6,441 nucleotides of DNA from an uncultured Lachnospiraceae bacterium (GCA_947175845.1 CAMWOK010000177.1:1-6441), one strand, 5' to 3'; counted from the first letter of the stretch, positions 1-6,165 are shown. Notes: generated by a model not told the origin, from the letters alone. Program-made: numbers and translations.

Positions 1-750
1 TCCAGCGTGGCAAAGATCTTGAGAGAGAGAGGGTACGAGTACTCCTAGACGGGAAACATCTTTCGCCAGCTCGCCATGGAAAAAGGAGTATCTGTAGAGG
101 AATTTAACAAACAGGTCAATGAGGCGGCGGGCCGCGGGGACCATTCTGTGGATAAAATGATCGATGATACGACGACAAAAATTGGCGAGGAGCGGGACAA
201 TGTTGTGTTTGATTCGCGGCTCGCATGGCATTTTGCGCCCAGGAGCTTTAAGGTGTTCATCATCACGGACATTGACGAGGCGAGCCGGCGTGTGTTCAGC
301 GATAGCCTGCGCGCAGATTCGGAGTCCTATGAATCGCAGGCTGCCTGCAAAAAAGCGCTGATTAACAGGCAGAAGCTTGAGACAGTGCGGTATCAGGAAA
401 TTTACGGCATAGACTACTATGACATGAGCAATTACAATCTGGTGATAGAGAGCACAAGCGCGTCGCCGGACGAGATTGTCCAGGAGATACTGGATAAAAT
501 GGTCGATTACGCAAACAGCTCTTTTGACAAGATGATAGAGCTCAATCCCGCTTCGATCGAATCGGCAGATGTGCCGGATGCAAGCGGGATCGAAGTTACA
601 GAAAAAGGCGGCAGATTTACATTGAGCGCGGGCAAAAGCTGTCTTGACGCGGCACTAAAACAGGGAGTAAAGTTTGTGAAAGTCAGGATTTCCGGTACAC
701 AGCCGGGCGGGGAGGACAGTTTCATGAATTTTTCCAGAATGACAGAATAA
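1..750 (+). pseudogene. Cytidylate-kinase-like P-loop protein, 5'-truncated by window, interrupted by in-frame TAG
   Basis: Frame 1 reads SSVAKILRERGYEYS, then TAG (46-48), then TGNIFRQLAMEKGVSVEEF and onward without another stop to TAA at 748-750. SSVAKIL is what follows the GxxGSGK P-loop in cytidylate-kinase-like proteins, and Y-S-[S]-T-G-N-I-F-R is the following nucleoside-binding segment, so both sides of the stop are one gene. Known members phosphorylate nucleotides such as CMP; the cellular role of this divergent group is unclear. Further in are the VVFDSRLAWHF segment (about 202-234) and a helical lid region. From about 538 the protein leaves the kinase fold and enters a segment resembling a ParB/sulfiredoxin domain. 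The longest open piece begins at ATG 76 (224 residues), but it lacks the P-loop and has no Shine-Dalgarno, so it is probably not a working start. Alternatives are a sequencing error, amber readthrough or a recent nonsense mutation. It lies 22 bp upstream of the regulator on the same strand. Confidence 0.75.
46..48 (+). other. In-frame amber codon within the kinase-like gene
   Basis: The codon falls between Ser (43-45) and Thr-Gly (49-54), where relatives carry a Y-S-T-G-type motif. A single C-to-A change in TCG (Ser) would produce TAG and restore a GYEYSSTG reading. Both flanks stay in the same frame, so a substitution explains it better than a frameshift. Confidence 0.85.
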
Positions 751-772
751 CATAGGGGAAAAGGAACGCAAG

Positions 773-1447
773 ATGGATCGGTTATTGGTTGTTGAGGATG
801 ACAGAGAGTTAAATCAGGGCTTGTGTAAGGCGCTGCGCGCGGATGGCTTTGTAGTGTTTTCCAGCCTGAATATGAAGGATGCGCGACAACAACTGCTCCT
901 TGGAGGCATAGCGCTGGTTCTGCTGGATGTCAATCTCCCGGACGGGAGTGGCATTGAACTGCTGGGTTCGATTAAACAAGCCACTCCTGAGGTTTCTGTC
1001 ATCCTGCTCACCGCAAATGATACGGACATTGACATTGTGGAAGGACTGGAGCGGGGAGCCGACGATTATATCACCAAACCGTTTTCCCTGTCGGTACTGC
1101 GGGCGCGGATCCATACGCAGCTGAGGAAAGCTGCGCTTCCGGCAAAGACCGGACAAAAGATTTGTATTGGCCATTTTTCCTTTGATTTTCAGAACATGCA
1201 GTTTCTGGTGGGAGAGGACAGTGTGGAGCTGAGCAAGACCGAACAAAAGCTGCTCCGCATATTGGTAGAAAATCAGGGCTGCACAGTGAGCAGAGGCGAT
1301 CTGATTGATCGCATCTGGACCGACGGCGCCGAGTACGTGGACGAGAACGCACTCTCCGTCACGGTCAACAGGCTCCGAAACAAGCTGGGCGCGCAGAACG
1401 ATATCCGGACAATCTACGGGATCGGATACAGCTGGGGGAAGGGATAG
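773..1447 (+). CDS. OmpR/PhoB-family response regulator
   Basis: A 224-residue DNA-binding response regulator of normal length. The receiver domain (about 2-115) has the full phosphorylation set: acidic pair D9/D10, phospho-acceptor D52 in LLDVNLPDGSG, T80 in LLTAND, and K102 in YITKPF. The C-terminal winged helix (about 130-224) has the SKTEQKLLRILVEN segment, a likely recognition helix near residues 191-206 (ENALSVTVNRLRNKLG) and the closing IRTIYGIGYSW hairpin typical of OmpR/VanR-like proteins. The ATG is preceded by GGGGAAAAGGAA with about 7 nt spacing. It lies 22 bp after the kinase-like gene, so cotranscription is possible. The usual partner histidine kinase is absent: the next gene is an ABC ATPase. 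It probably activates that transporter through the phased repeats at 1466-1509. The family call is firm; the signal and the partner kinase are unknown. Confidence 0.95.
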   Translation: MDRLLVVEDDRELNQGLCKALRADGFVVFSSLNMKDARQQLLLGGIALVLLDVNLPDGSGIELLGSIKQATPEVSVILLTANDTDIDIVEGLERGADDYITKPFSLSVLRARIHTQLRKAALPAKTGQKICIGHFSFDFQNMQFLVGEDSVELSKTEQKLLRILVENQGCTVSRGDLIDRIWTDGAEYVDENALSVTVNRLRNKLGAQNDIRTIYGIGYSWGKG

Positions 1448-1465
1448 CCTGGATTGTTGCAAAAC

Positions 1466-1509
1466 TGTAAGAATCTGAGAGCGTTCCGGAAAGAATGTAG
1501 TAAGAATTA
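1466..1509 (+). promoter_or_regulatory. Predicted response-regulator operator: AAGAAT repeats phased by 11 bp
   Basis: AAGAAT occurs at 1469-1474, 1491-1496 and 1502-1507, with starts 22 and 11 bp apart, so all three lie on the same DNA face. GTAAGAAT is exact at 1467-1474 and 1500-1507. OmpR/PhoB-family dimers bind tandem direct repeats of about 11 bp. The array covers the -35 region of the promoter with its -10 at 1515-1520, the position expected for activation. Assigning it to the adjacent regulator is inference. Confidence 0.6.
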
Positions 1510-1514
1510 TGTGA

Positions 1515-1520
1515 GATAAT
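1515..1520 (+). promoter_or_regulatory. -10 element (GATAAT) of the ABC transporter promoter
   Basis: GATAAT matches the sigma-A -10 consensus at five of six positions. At 17 bp upstream (1492-1497) there is no TTGACA-like -35; the AAGAAT repeats occupy that place, which fits an activator-dependent promoter. Transcription would begin near 1526-1528, giving a leader of about 83 nt before the ATPase start. Confidence 0.5.
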
Positions 1521-1521
1521 C

Positions 1522-1561
1522 TGTATGTAGCAGGGGAAGCGCTGTCTACATACATTTTTTT
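1522..1561 (+). terminator. Rho-independent terminator after the response regulator
   Basis: TGTATGTAG (1522-1530) is the exact reverse complement of CTACATACA (1546-1554). CAG/CTG can extend the stem past a one-base bulge, and seven T follow at 1555-1561. It would end transcripts coming from the regulator. The left arm overlaps the predicted start of the transporter promoter, so transporter transcripts would lack most of that arm and could not fold this hairpin. Confidence 0.65.
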
Positions 1562-1595
1562 ATGTGTTTTCCCTGAAAATCCAGCTGATATATGT

Positions 1596-1601
1596 AGGAG
1601 G
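1596..1601 (+). promoter_or_regulatory. Strong Shine-Dalgarno of the ATPase gene
   Basis: AGGAGG lies 9 nt before ATG 1611 and settles that start. It is joined to the heptamer TATGTAG (1591-1597), complementary to CTACATA in the terminator's right arm (1546-1552), so partial sequestration in the leader RNA is conceivable. Confidence 0.75.
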
Positions 1602-1610
1602 AGTGAATCG

Positions 1611-2294
1611 ATGAGTATTTTACAGGCGAAGGATTTGAAAAAGATTTACGGTTCCGGCGAGAACGCAGTCCATGCGCTCGACGGGGTGAATCTGGCGGTG
1701 GAGAAGGGAGAGTTTGTGGCGATTGTCGGCACGAGCGGCAGCGGAAAATCTACGCTGCTGCACATGCTGGGCGGGCTTGACCGGCCGACCAGCGGGGACG
1801 TGGTGGTCGATGGCAAGTCGATCTTTGCGTTCAAGGACGAGCAGCTGACAATCTTCCGGCGGCGCAAGATCGGGTTTGTGTTTCAGGCGTACAATCTTGT
1901 CCCGGTGCTCAATGTCTATGAAAATATTGTGCTGCCAATAGAGCTTGACGGAGAGAAGGTGGACAAAAATTTTGTGAACCAGATCGCCGCCACGCTGGGG
2001 CTGGATGGGCGTCTCAACGCGCTGCCAAACCAGCTTTCCGGCGGTCAGCAGCAGCGCGTCGCAATCGCGCGGGCACTGGCTGCGGCGCCGGCGATCATCC
2101 TGGCGGATGAACCGACGGGAAATCTGGACAGCAGGACGAGCCAGGATGTGCTGAGCCTGCTCAAGGTGACGAGCCAGAAATTTGCACAGACCATCGTGAT
2201 GATTACCCACAACGAGGAAATCGCACAGCTTGCAGACCGGATAATCCGTATCGAAGACGGACGGATTGTGGCCGGATGTCAGGAGGTACGATAA
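1611..2294 (+). CDS. ABC transporter ATP-binding protein (MacB/LolD/BceA-type)
   Basis: A 227-residue ATPase, the usual length for the stand-alone subunit that pairs with FtsX-like permeases. All motifs are intact: Walker A GTSGSGKST (40-48), Q-loop Q92 in FVFQAYNLVP, signature LSGGQQQR (142-149), Walker B IILADE with catalytic E167, D-loop GNLDS (170-174) and switch His H200 in MITHN. FQAYNLVPVLNVYENI is typical of this MacB-like subfamily. It would hydrolyse ATP at the inner face of the membrane to drive conformational change in the permease; in this class that often powers mechanical transmission or extrusion rather than ordinary passage. ATG follows AGGAGG by 9 nt. The stop TAA overlaps the permease start (TAATG), so the two are translationally coupled and form one transporter. 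Expression is probably set by the operator and promoter at 1466-1520. Confidence 0.96.
   Translation: MSILQAKDLKKIYGSGENAVHALDGVNLAVEKGEFVAIVGTSGSGKSTLLHMLGGLDRPTSGDVVVDGKSIFAFKDEQLTIFRRRKIGFVFQAYNLVPVLNVYENIVLPIELDGEKVDKNFVNQIAATLGLDGRLNALPNQLSGGQQQRVAIARALAAAPAIILADEPTGNLDSRTSQDVLSLLKVTSQKFAQTIVMITHNEEIAQLADRIIRIEDGRIVAGCQEVR
2281..2286 (+). promoter_or_regulatory. Shine-Dalgarno of the permease, inside the ATPase gene
   Basis: AGGAGG lies 7 nt before ATG 2294. It selects this start over the in-frame ATG at 2276, which sits upstream of the Shine-Dalgarno and has no binding site of its own. Confidence 0.85.
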
Positions 2295-4945
2295 TGAAGG
2301 TTCAAAATCGAAAATGTATCAGGCGCCTGAGTTTCAAGACGCTGATGGAATCCAGGAAGCGGAATCTGATTGCGATTTTTGCGATCACGCTGACCACACT
2401 GCTGTTTACGTCGCTGTTTACAATTGTCCTGTCCATCAACGCCAGCTATGAGAGCTACCAGTTCCGGCAGGCGGGAGGATACTGCCATGGTACATTCAAG
2501 GATGTGACCGACGAGCAGACAGAGGCGATCGCCGCGCACGGAAAAGTGAAGGAAACAGGAGTTCGGCGTGTGATCGGCATCTGTACGGACGGTGTCTTTG
2601 GCAAGATTCCGGCGGAGATCAGCTTCATGGATGCGAACTGTACAAAGTGGAGCTATGCGCAGCCGCAGACAGGGCGGCTGCCGGAGTCAGGCACAGAGAT
2701 CACCATGGACACAGCTGCCCTGAAGAAACTTGGCATTACGCCAAAGCTGGGCGCGGAGATATCGCTTACTTACCCGGTGGTAAATAAGGAACAGGGAAGA
2801 TGCTTTGACCAGACAGACACTTTTACACTGGTGGGATTCTGGGAGTATGACAATCTGATGCCGGTGCACTACATCAATGTCTCAGAGGAGTATGCGGATG
2901 CGATCATAGAGAAGGCGACGACTGCCGGAGCGGACCGCTTCCGCACGGACTTGAATGTCATGATGGCTTCCGGCCTTGATATCCGTGGTCAGATGGAGCA
3001 GGTTGTGGCCGACCTCGGTTACGCAGAGGAAGACACGCAGGAGGGCGGAAATGATGTGCGGATCGGCGTCAACTGGGGATACACGGCATCACAGTTTAAC
3101 GCGCATGCGGATCCGCAGATGATTTTGGCGATGGCTGCGTTTATCCTGCTGGTGGTATTTACGGGGTATCTGATTATCTATAATATTTTTCAGATATCTG
3201 TGACCAGCGATATCCGGTTCTATGGGCTGCTCAAGACGATCGGCACGACGCCGGGGCAGATAAAGCGGATTATTCGGATTCAGGCGCTCATTCTGTGCAT
3301 GGGCGGCATTCCGGTAGGGATGCTGCTTGGATACGGTACGGGGATTGTGCTGATGCCGGCGGTTCTGGCAAATACAACCTTGGGAGGAGGTGAGACAATC
3401 AGTACATCCCCGCTAATTTTTGCGGGATCGGCGTTCTTTTCCCTGCTGACAGTGCTGATATCGTGTTCCAGGCCCGGAAAAATTGCGGCGAAAGTGTCGC
3501 CGGTCGAGGCTGCAAAGTACACGGAGGTGAGCCGGACAAAGAGGAAAAGCAAGGCGACGCGCGGAGCCAGAGTACATCAGATGGCATTTGCCAATCTGGG
3601 GCGGAACAGGAGCAAAACAGTGCTCGTAGTTGTGTCGCTTGCGCTGTCCGTTACACTGTTGAACGAGCTGTATTCCTTTGTCAGCGGATTTGATACGGAA
3701 AAGTATGTATCGCATCAGATCTGCGCGGACTTTATCGTCAGCGGCACAGAGTATTTTCGATACGATCAAGCTGAAGAGTACATTTCGCAGGAGACAGTCA
3801 GCGAGATTCGAAGTAACACGAAAGCCAGTCTTTCGGGATGCGCCTATGACCGAAGCTGCGGTGCGTATGTGGAGATGCCCGAGGAGGTGCTGCGCAGGCA
3901 GTATAGTAGATTTTATTCCAGCGAAGCCCTGCTGGATCAGATAGTTGCCAGCAAAGAACAACGCAATGGACTGCTGCTGGGCGAGATCCTGACGGAGGGG
4001 ATGGACAGAGCGCTTCTGGAGAAGCTCACGGTCGCACAGGGGGATCTGGCACCTTTGTTTGACACAGCCGGCAATGCGATTGCAGTCAGTGTGCAGGTGG
4101 ATGATTATGGAAATATCATAAACCTTGATGAAAATCCCGGGATCGGGGATAAACTGACAATCAGTTATGTGGAGGAGGCTTATTATGTCGACAGCCGGAC
4201 CGGTGAGAGATGTGCAGAGGATACACCGGAAGAGTATCTGAAAATGCACGTTGAGCGCGCAAAGGATGTCGAGTACACTGTCTGTGCACTGGTTGTTGTT
4301 CCAATGTCTGTCGGTTTTCGGCGAAGAATTATCGGTTCGTATGATGTCGTGCTTCCCGCCGAACGGCTTGCGGCGGACAGCGGCAGTCCGCTCAAACCAT
4401 TGTTTTATATGTTTGACACGCCGGACGCAGAAGCGGAGGCTGAGGCGGAGGAATATCTGGCGGAGCTGACAGCCGGCGATCTGTCGTCGCTGATGTATGA
4501 GAGCAAAGCGGTTATACGGGAGGAGTTTTTGCAGTTTCAGCGCATGTTTATCCTGCTGGGCGGGCTGCTGTGCGCCATCATCGGCATGGTTGGCATACTG
4601 AACTTCTTTAACGCCATTATGACAGGAATCATCTCGCGCAAAAGAGAGTTTGCGGTGCTGCAGTCTGTCGGCATGACCAGCAGGCAGCTGAGGACAATGC
4701 TGATCTATGAGGGAATATTTTACGCACTCAGCGCGGCGGCAGTGGCGTTCGTCCTCGCAGCGATCACAGGGCCGCTGGCGGGAAATATGATGCAGGCAGC
4801 GTTCTGGTTTTACGAGTATCATTTTTCTGTCATGCCTGTACTGGCGGCTGTTCCGGCGTTTGTCCTGCTGGGATGGCTGATTCCGGCAGCTTTATATGGA
4901 CAGGCCAGCAAGTACAGCGTGGTCGAGCGTCTAAGGCAGGAATAG
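2294..4945 (+). CDS. FtsX-like ABC transporter permease, two-module, 883 aa
   Basis: The membrane subunit partnering the preceding ATPase. Hydrophobic segments place TM1 near residues 25-48, TM2 276-301, TM3 331-360, TM4 374-394, TM5 443-463, TM6 752-775, TM7 807-828 and TM8 846-869. This is two copies of the MacB/FtsX core (one TM, a large ectodomain, then three TMs). The extracytoplasmic domains are about 225 and 290 residues. The post-TM segments FYGLLKTIGTTPGQIKRII (first module) and EFAVLQSVGMTSRQLRTML (second) are the coupling-helix motifs of FtsX-family permeases, and their repetition supports an internal duplication. The first ectodomain has four cysteines (64, 97, 116, 170). Residues 712-720 form an acidic Ala/Glu run. 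The layout differs from BceB (ten TMs, one ectodomain) and MacB (four TMs). The substrate is unknown; peptide, lipid or antimicrobial handling is inference from context. The gene ends just before a terminator. Confidence 0.93.
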   Translation: MKVQNRKCIRRLSFKTLMESRKRNLIAIFAITLTTLLFTSLFTIVLSINASYESYQFRQAGGYCHGTFKDVTDEQTEAIAAHGKVKETGVRRVIGICTDGVFGKIPAEISFMDANCTKWSYAQPQTGRLPESGTEITMDTAALKKLGITPKLGAEISLTYPVVNKEQGRCFDQTDTFTLVGFWEYDNLMPVHYINVSEEYADAIIEKATTAGADRFRTDLNVMMASGLDIRGQMEQVVADLGYAEEDTQEGGNDVRIGVNWGYTASQFNAHADPQMILAMAAFILLVVFTGYLIIYNIFQISVTSDIRFYGLLKTIGTTPGQIKRIIRIQALILCMGGIPVGMLLGYGTGIVLMPAVLANTTLGGGETISTSPLIFAGSAFFSLLTVLISCSRPGKIAAKVSPVEAAKYTEVSRTKRKSKATRGARVHQMAFANLGRNRSKTVLVVVSLALSVTLLNELYSFVSGFDTEKYVSHQICADFIVSGTEYFRYDQAEEYISQETVSEIRSNTKASLSGCAYDRSCGAYVEMPEEVLRRQYSRFYSSEALLDQIVASKEQRNGLLLGEILTEGMDRALLEKLTVAQGDLAPLFDTAGNAIAVSVQVDDYGNIINLDENPGIGDKLTISYVEEAYYVDSRTGERCAEDTPEEYLKMHVERAKDVEYTVCALVVVPMSVGFRRRIIGSYDVVLPAERLAADSGSPLKPLFYMFDTPDAEAEAEAEEYLAELTAGDLSSLMYESKAVIREEFLQFQRMFILLGGLLCAIIGMVGILNFFNAIMTGIISRKREFAVLQSVGMTSRQLRTMLIYEGIFYALSAAAVAFVLAAITGPLAGNMMQAAFWFYEYHFSVMPVLAAVPAFVLLGWLIPAALYGQASKYSVVERLRQE

Positions 4946-4983
4946 CATCAAAAAACAGCCCAAACGGGCTGTTTTTTTGATGC
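4945..4983. terminator. Bidirectional Rho-independent terminator between convergent genes
   Basis: ACAGCCC (4955-4961) pairs with GGGCTGT (4966-4972) around a four-base AAAC loop. The left arm is preceded by an A-tract (4950-4955) and the right arm runs into seven T (4972-4978), so the hairpin has a U-tract in both directions. GCATC/GATGC extend the symmetry outward. It overlaps the last base of the permease stop codon and lies 15 bp beyond the hydrolase stop, serving both genes. Confidence 0.93.
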
Positions 4984-4998
4984 GTCAGACTGGATTTA

Positions 4999-5886
4999 CT
5001 ATTTTGTGATTTCCATGAAAGCGTAGTCTTTTAAAACGCTGTTCCAGATCTTGTATGCGCGGCTGTTTTCGTGGACATACTTGTCTGCGCTGTATTCCGG
5101 CCGGATGGCGTTGTCTGAGCCCATCAGGTGTTCCGTGATATTGATGAAGCCCCAGCCGTTCTGTGCACATGCATCCTGCAGGAGAATGTTCGCCTCCTGG
5201 ATATTTTTATTGTTCAGCCATCCGTTGTCAACATCGGCCATGACGCACGGGATGGAGATCACATACACCTGCAGATCGGGCGATTTTGCGACAATTCTGT
5301 CGATGAGCGTCTGGAGATCTGCGACAAACTGTTTTGGCGTACTGCCCGTCAGGTCGTTCATGCCGTAGCAGATAAACATTTTGGACACATCGGACATCTG
5401 GGAGACCGAGTCCTCGATATACTGGACCTTTCCATCGTATATGGGCATGATGTTGGCGTGTGTCGTGAGTGCGTTGCGCGATATGGCAGCCTTGGCAGAA
5501 CAACTTACCCGCGCCAGGAAATGCGTGGTGTCGGAGGCGATCGAATCCCTGTGGGTGCGGCAGTAGTCCTTGAAACCGACCGTGAGAGAGTCCCCGACGA
5601 ACACAGAATTTGCAAAGAAAGCGTTCTCGGAAATCATTCCGCTGGAAACAAAATCGTTGAATTCCTGATCGTCGATGCTGCCGTTGGCATAACTGTCCAC
5701 GAGATAGAGATTTAACCGCGCCTCAAGGCTCTCGGTGAGATTTTCGTTTGGCAGCGCCGCACCTGTGATTGGCTGTATGATGGAAAAGGAAGGCATATAT
5801 GCCATCTCCTCAGCATATACTGTTGATGGAGTCAAAATCAACATACAGACAAACAGCACGATTACGGAATTGGTGTATTTTTTCAT
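4999..5886 (-). CDS. Secreted SGNH/GDSL-family hydrolase
   Basis: A 295-residue protein from ATG at 5886-5884, chosen because AAAGGAG (around 5898-5904 on the complement) lies about 10 nt upstream and the product then starts with a proper signal peptide: KK, hydrophobic core 8-18, and likely cleavage after VYA (25). A longer reading from 5952 adds 22 residues with no ribosome site. Block I is VFVGDSLTVGF with nucleophile S100; block III is CYGMND with N177; block V is DKYVHENS with D268 and H272. These give the Ser-Asp-His triad and the oxyanion-hole Asn of SGNH esterases/deacetylases. The usual block II glycine is not evident: the matching stretch reads ARVSCSAKAA (125-134). No lipobox is visible, so it is probably released or retained at the cell surface, acting on an ester or acetyl group of unknown origin. 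It has its own promoter and is convergent with the transporter. Confidence 0.9.
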   Translation of the reverse strand: MKKYTNSVIVLFVCMLILTPSTVYAEEMAYMPSFSIIQPITGAALPNENLTESLEARLNLYLVDSYANGSIDDQEFNDFVSSGMISENAFFANSVFVGDSLTVGFKDYCRTHRDSIASDTTHFLARVSCSAKAAISRNALTTHANIMPIYDGKVQYIEDSVSQMSDVSKMFICYGMNDLTGSTPKQFVADLQTLIDRIVAKSPDLQVYVISIPCVMADVDNGWLNNKNIQEANILLQDACAQNGWGFINITEHLMGSDNAIRPEYSADKYVHENSRAYKIWNSVLKDYAFMEITK

Positions 5887-5974
5887 GGCTTGAAAGCTCC
5901 TTTCATAAATAACATAGATAAAATACATATTTGACTGTTGGGCAGCAACCAAAGCCTAAGCAATTCTTTAGCTT

Positions 5975-6003
5975 ATTATAAAGGCTCAAAGCAATTTATT
6001 CAA
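5975..6003 (-). promoter_or_regulatory. Sigma-A-type promoter of the SGNH hydrolase
   Basis: On the complement a perfect TATAAT (5980-5975) lies 17 bp downstream of TTGAAT (6003-5998). Transcription would start near 5968, giving a leader of about 80 nt. An interrupted inverted repeat (AGCC...TAAGC at 5953-5961 with GCTTA 5971-5975 and GGCT 5983-5986) overlaps the -10 and start region and could be an operator or an RNA hairpin at the 5' end. Confidence 0.75.
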
Positions 6004-6069
6004 TACCATTTTTAAAAAAATATTTCGATTTTATTCTGAATGCAGACAAAATGTAATAAAAAGAATTAA

Positions 6070-6086
6070 AATATTTCGGAAATATT
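6070..6086. repeat. 17-bp palindrome in the divergent intergenic region
   Basis: AATATTTC (6070-6077) and GAAATATT (6079-6086) are exact inverted copies around a central G. The same half-site AATATTTC recurs at 6019-6026, in the longer direct repeat AAATATTTCG (6018-6027 and 6069-6078). It lies between the divergent hydrolase and zinc-ribbon genes and could be a dimeric repressor site. The local AT-richness makes chance repeats more likely. I see no gene in 5887-6165. Confidence 0.4.
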
Positions 6087-6106
6087 ACAAAATAATTTCT
6101 TAAAAG

Positions 6107-6117
6107 TGTACAAAATA
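6107..6117 (+). repeat. TGTACAAAATA, copy 1 of an 11-mer shared by two upstream regions
   Basis: This 11-mer is repeated exactly at 6389-6399, inside the spacer of the promoter at the window end. Its core TACAAAATA also occurs at 6086-6094. This copy lies about 50 bp before the zinc-ribbon start, with weak -10-like CATTAT (6121-6126) just after it. It may mark a shared regulator; chance cannot be excluded in AT-rich DNA. Confidence 0.35.
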
Positions 6118-6165
6118 TTACATTATGACAAAGCGCAAAGATTTGAGAAAGGGAGAACAAGGCGA

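Noticed and set aside
76..750. Treating ATG 76 as the true start of an intact gene
   Set aside because: No ribosome site precedes it, and kinase-like sequence continues upstream in the same frame back to the P-loop edge.
809..1555. 248-codon minus-strand frame opposite the response regulator
   Set aside because: The sense strand encodes a complete response regulator with all catalytic residues; the antisense product has no family features and starts inside the terminator hairpin.
1620..2210. 196-codon minus-strand frame opposite the ABC ATPase
   Set aside because: It is a shadow of a highly conserved ATPase, with no motif of its own.
2276..2293. Upstream in-frame ATG for the permease
   Set aside because: The AGGAGG lies downstream of it and 7 nt before ATG 2294, which also gives the typical TAATG coupling.
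3413..4822. 469-codon open frame on the minus strand opposite the permease
   Set aside because: It lies wholly antisense to a well-supported membrane protein, has a Cys/His/Arg/Gln-rich composition typical of shadow frames, and shows no recognisable motif.
5128..5715. 195-codon plus-strand frame across the hydrolase gene
   Set aside because: It is antisense to the SGNH gene, which has a signal peptide, complete catalytic blocks, a ribosome site and a promoter.
5931..5936. Plus-strand TTGACT as a -35 box
   Set aside because: No acceptable -10 lies about 17 bp downstream (5954-5959 reads AGCCTA), and no plus-strand gene follows closely.
5887..5952. 22-residue N-terminal extension of the hydrolase
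   Set aside because: There is no Shine-Dalgarno before it, it would bury the signal peptide, and the ATG at 5886 has a good ribosome site.
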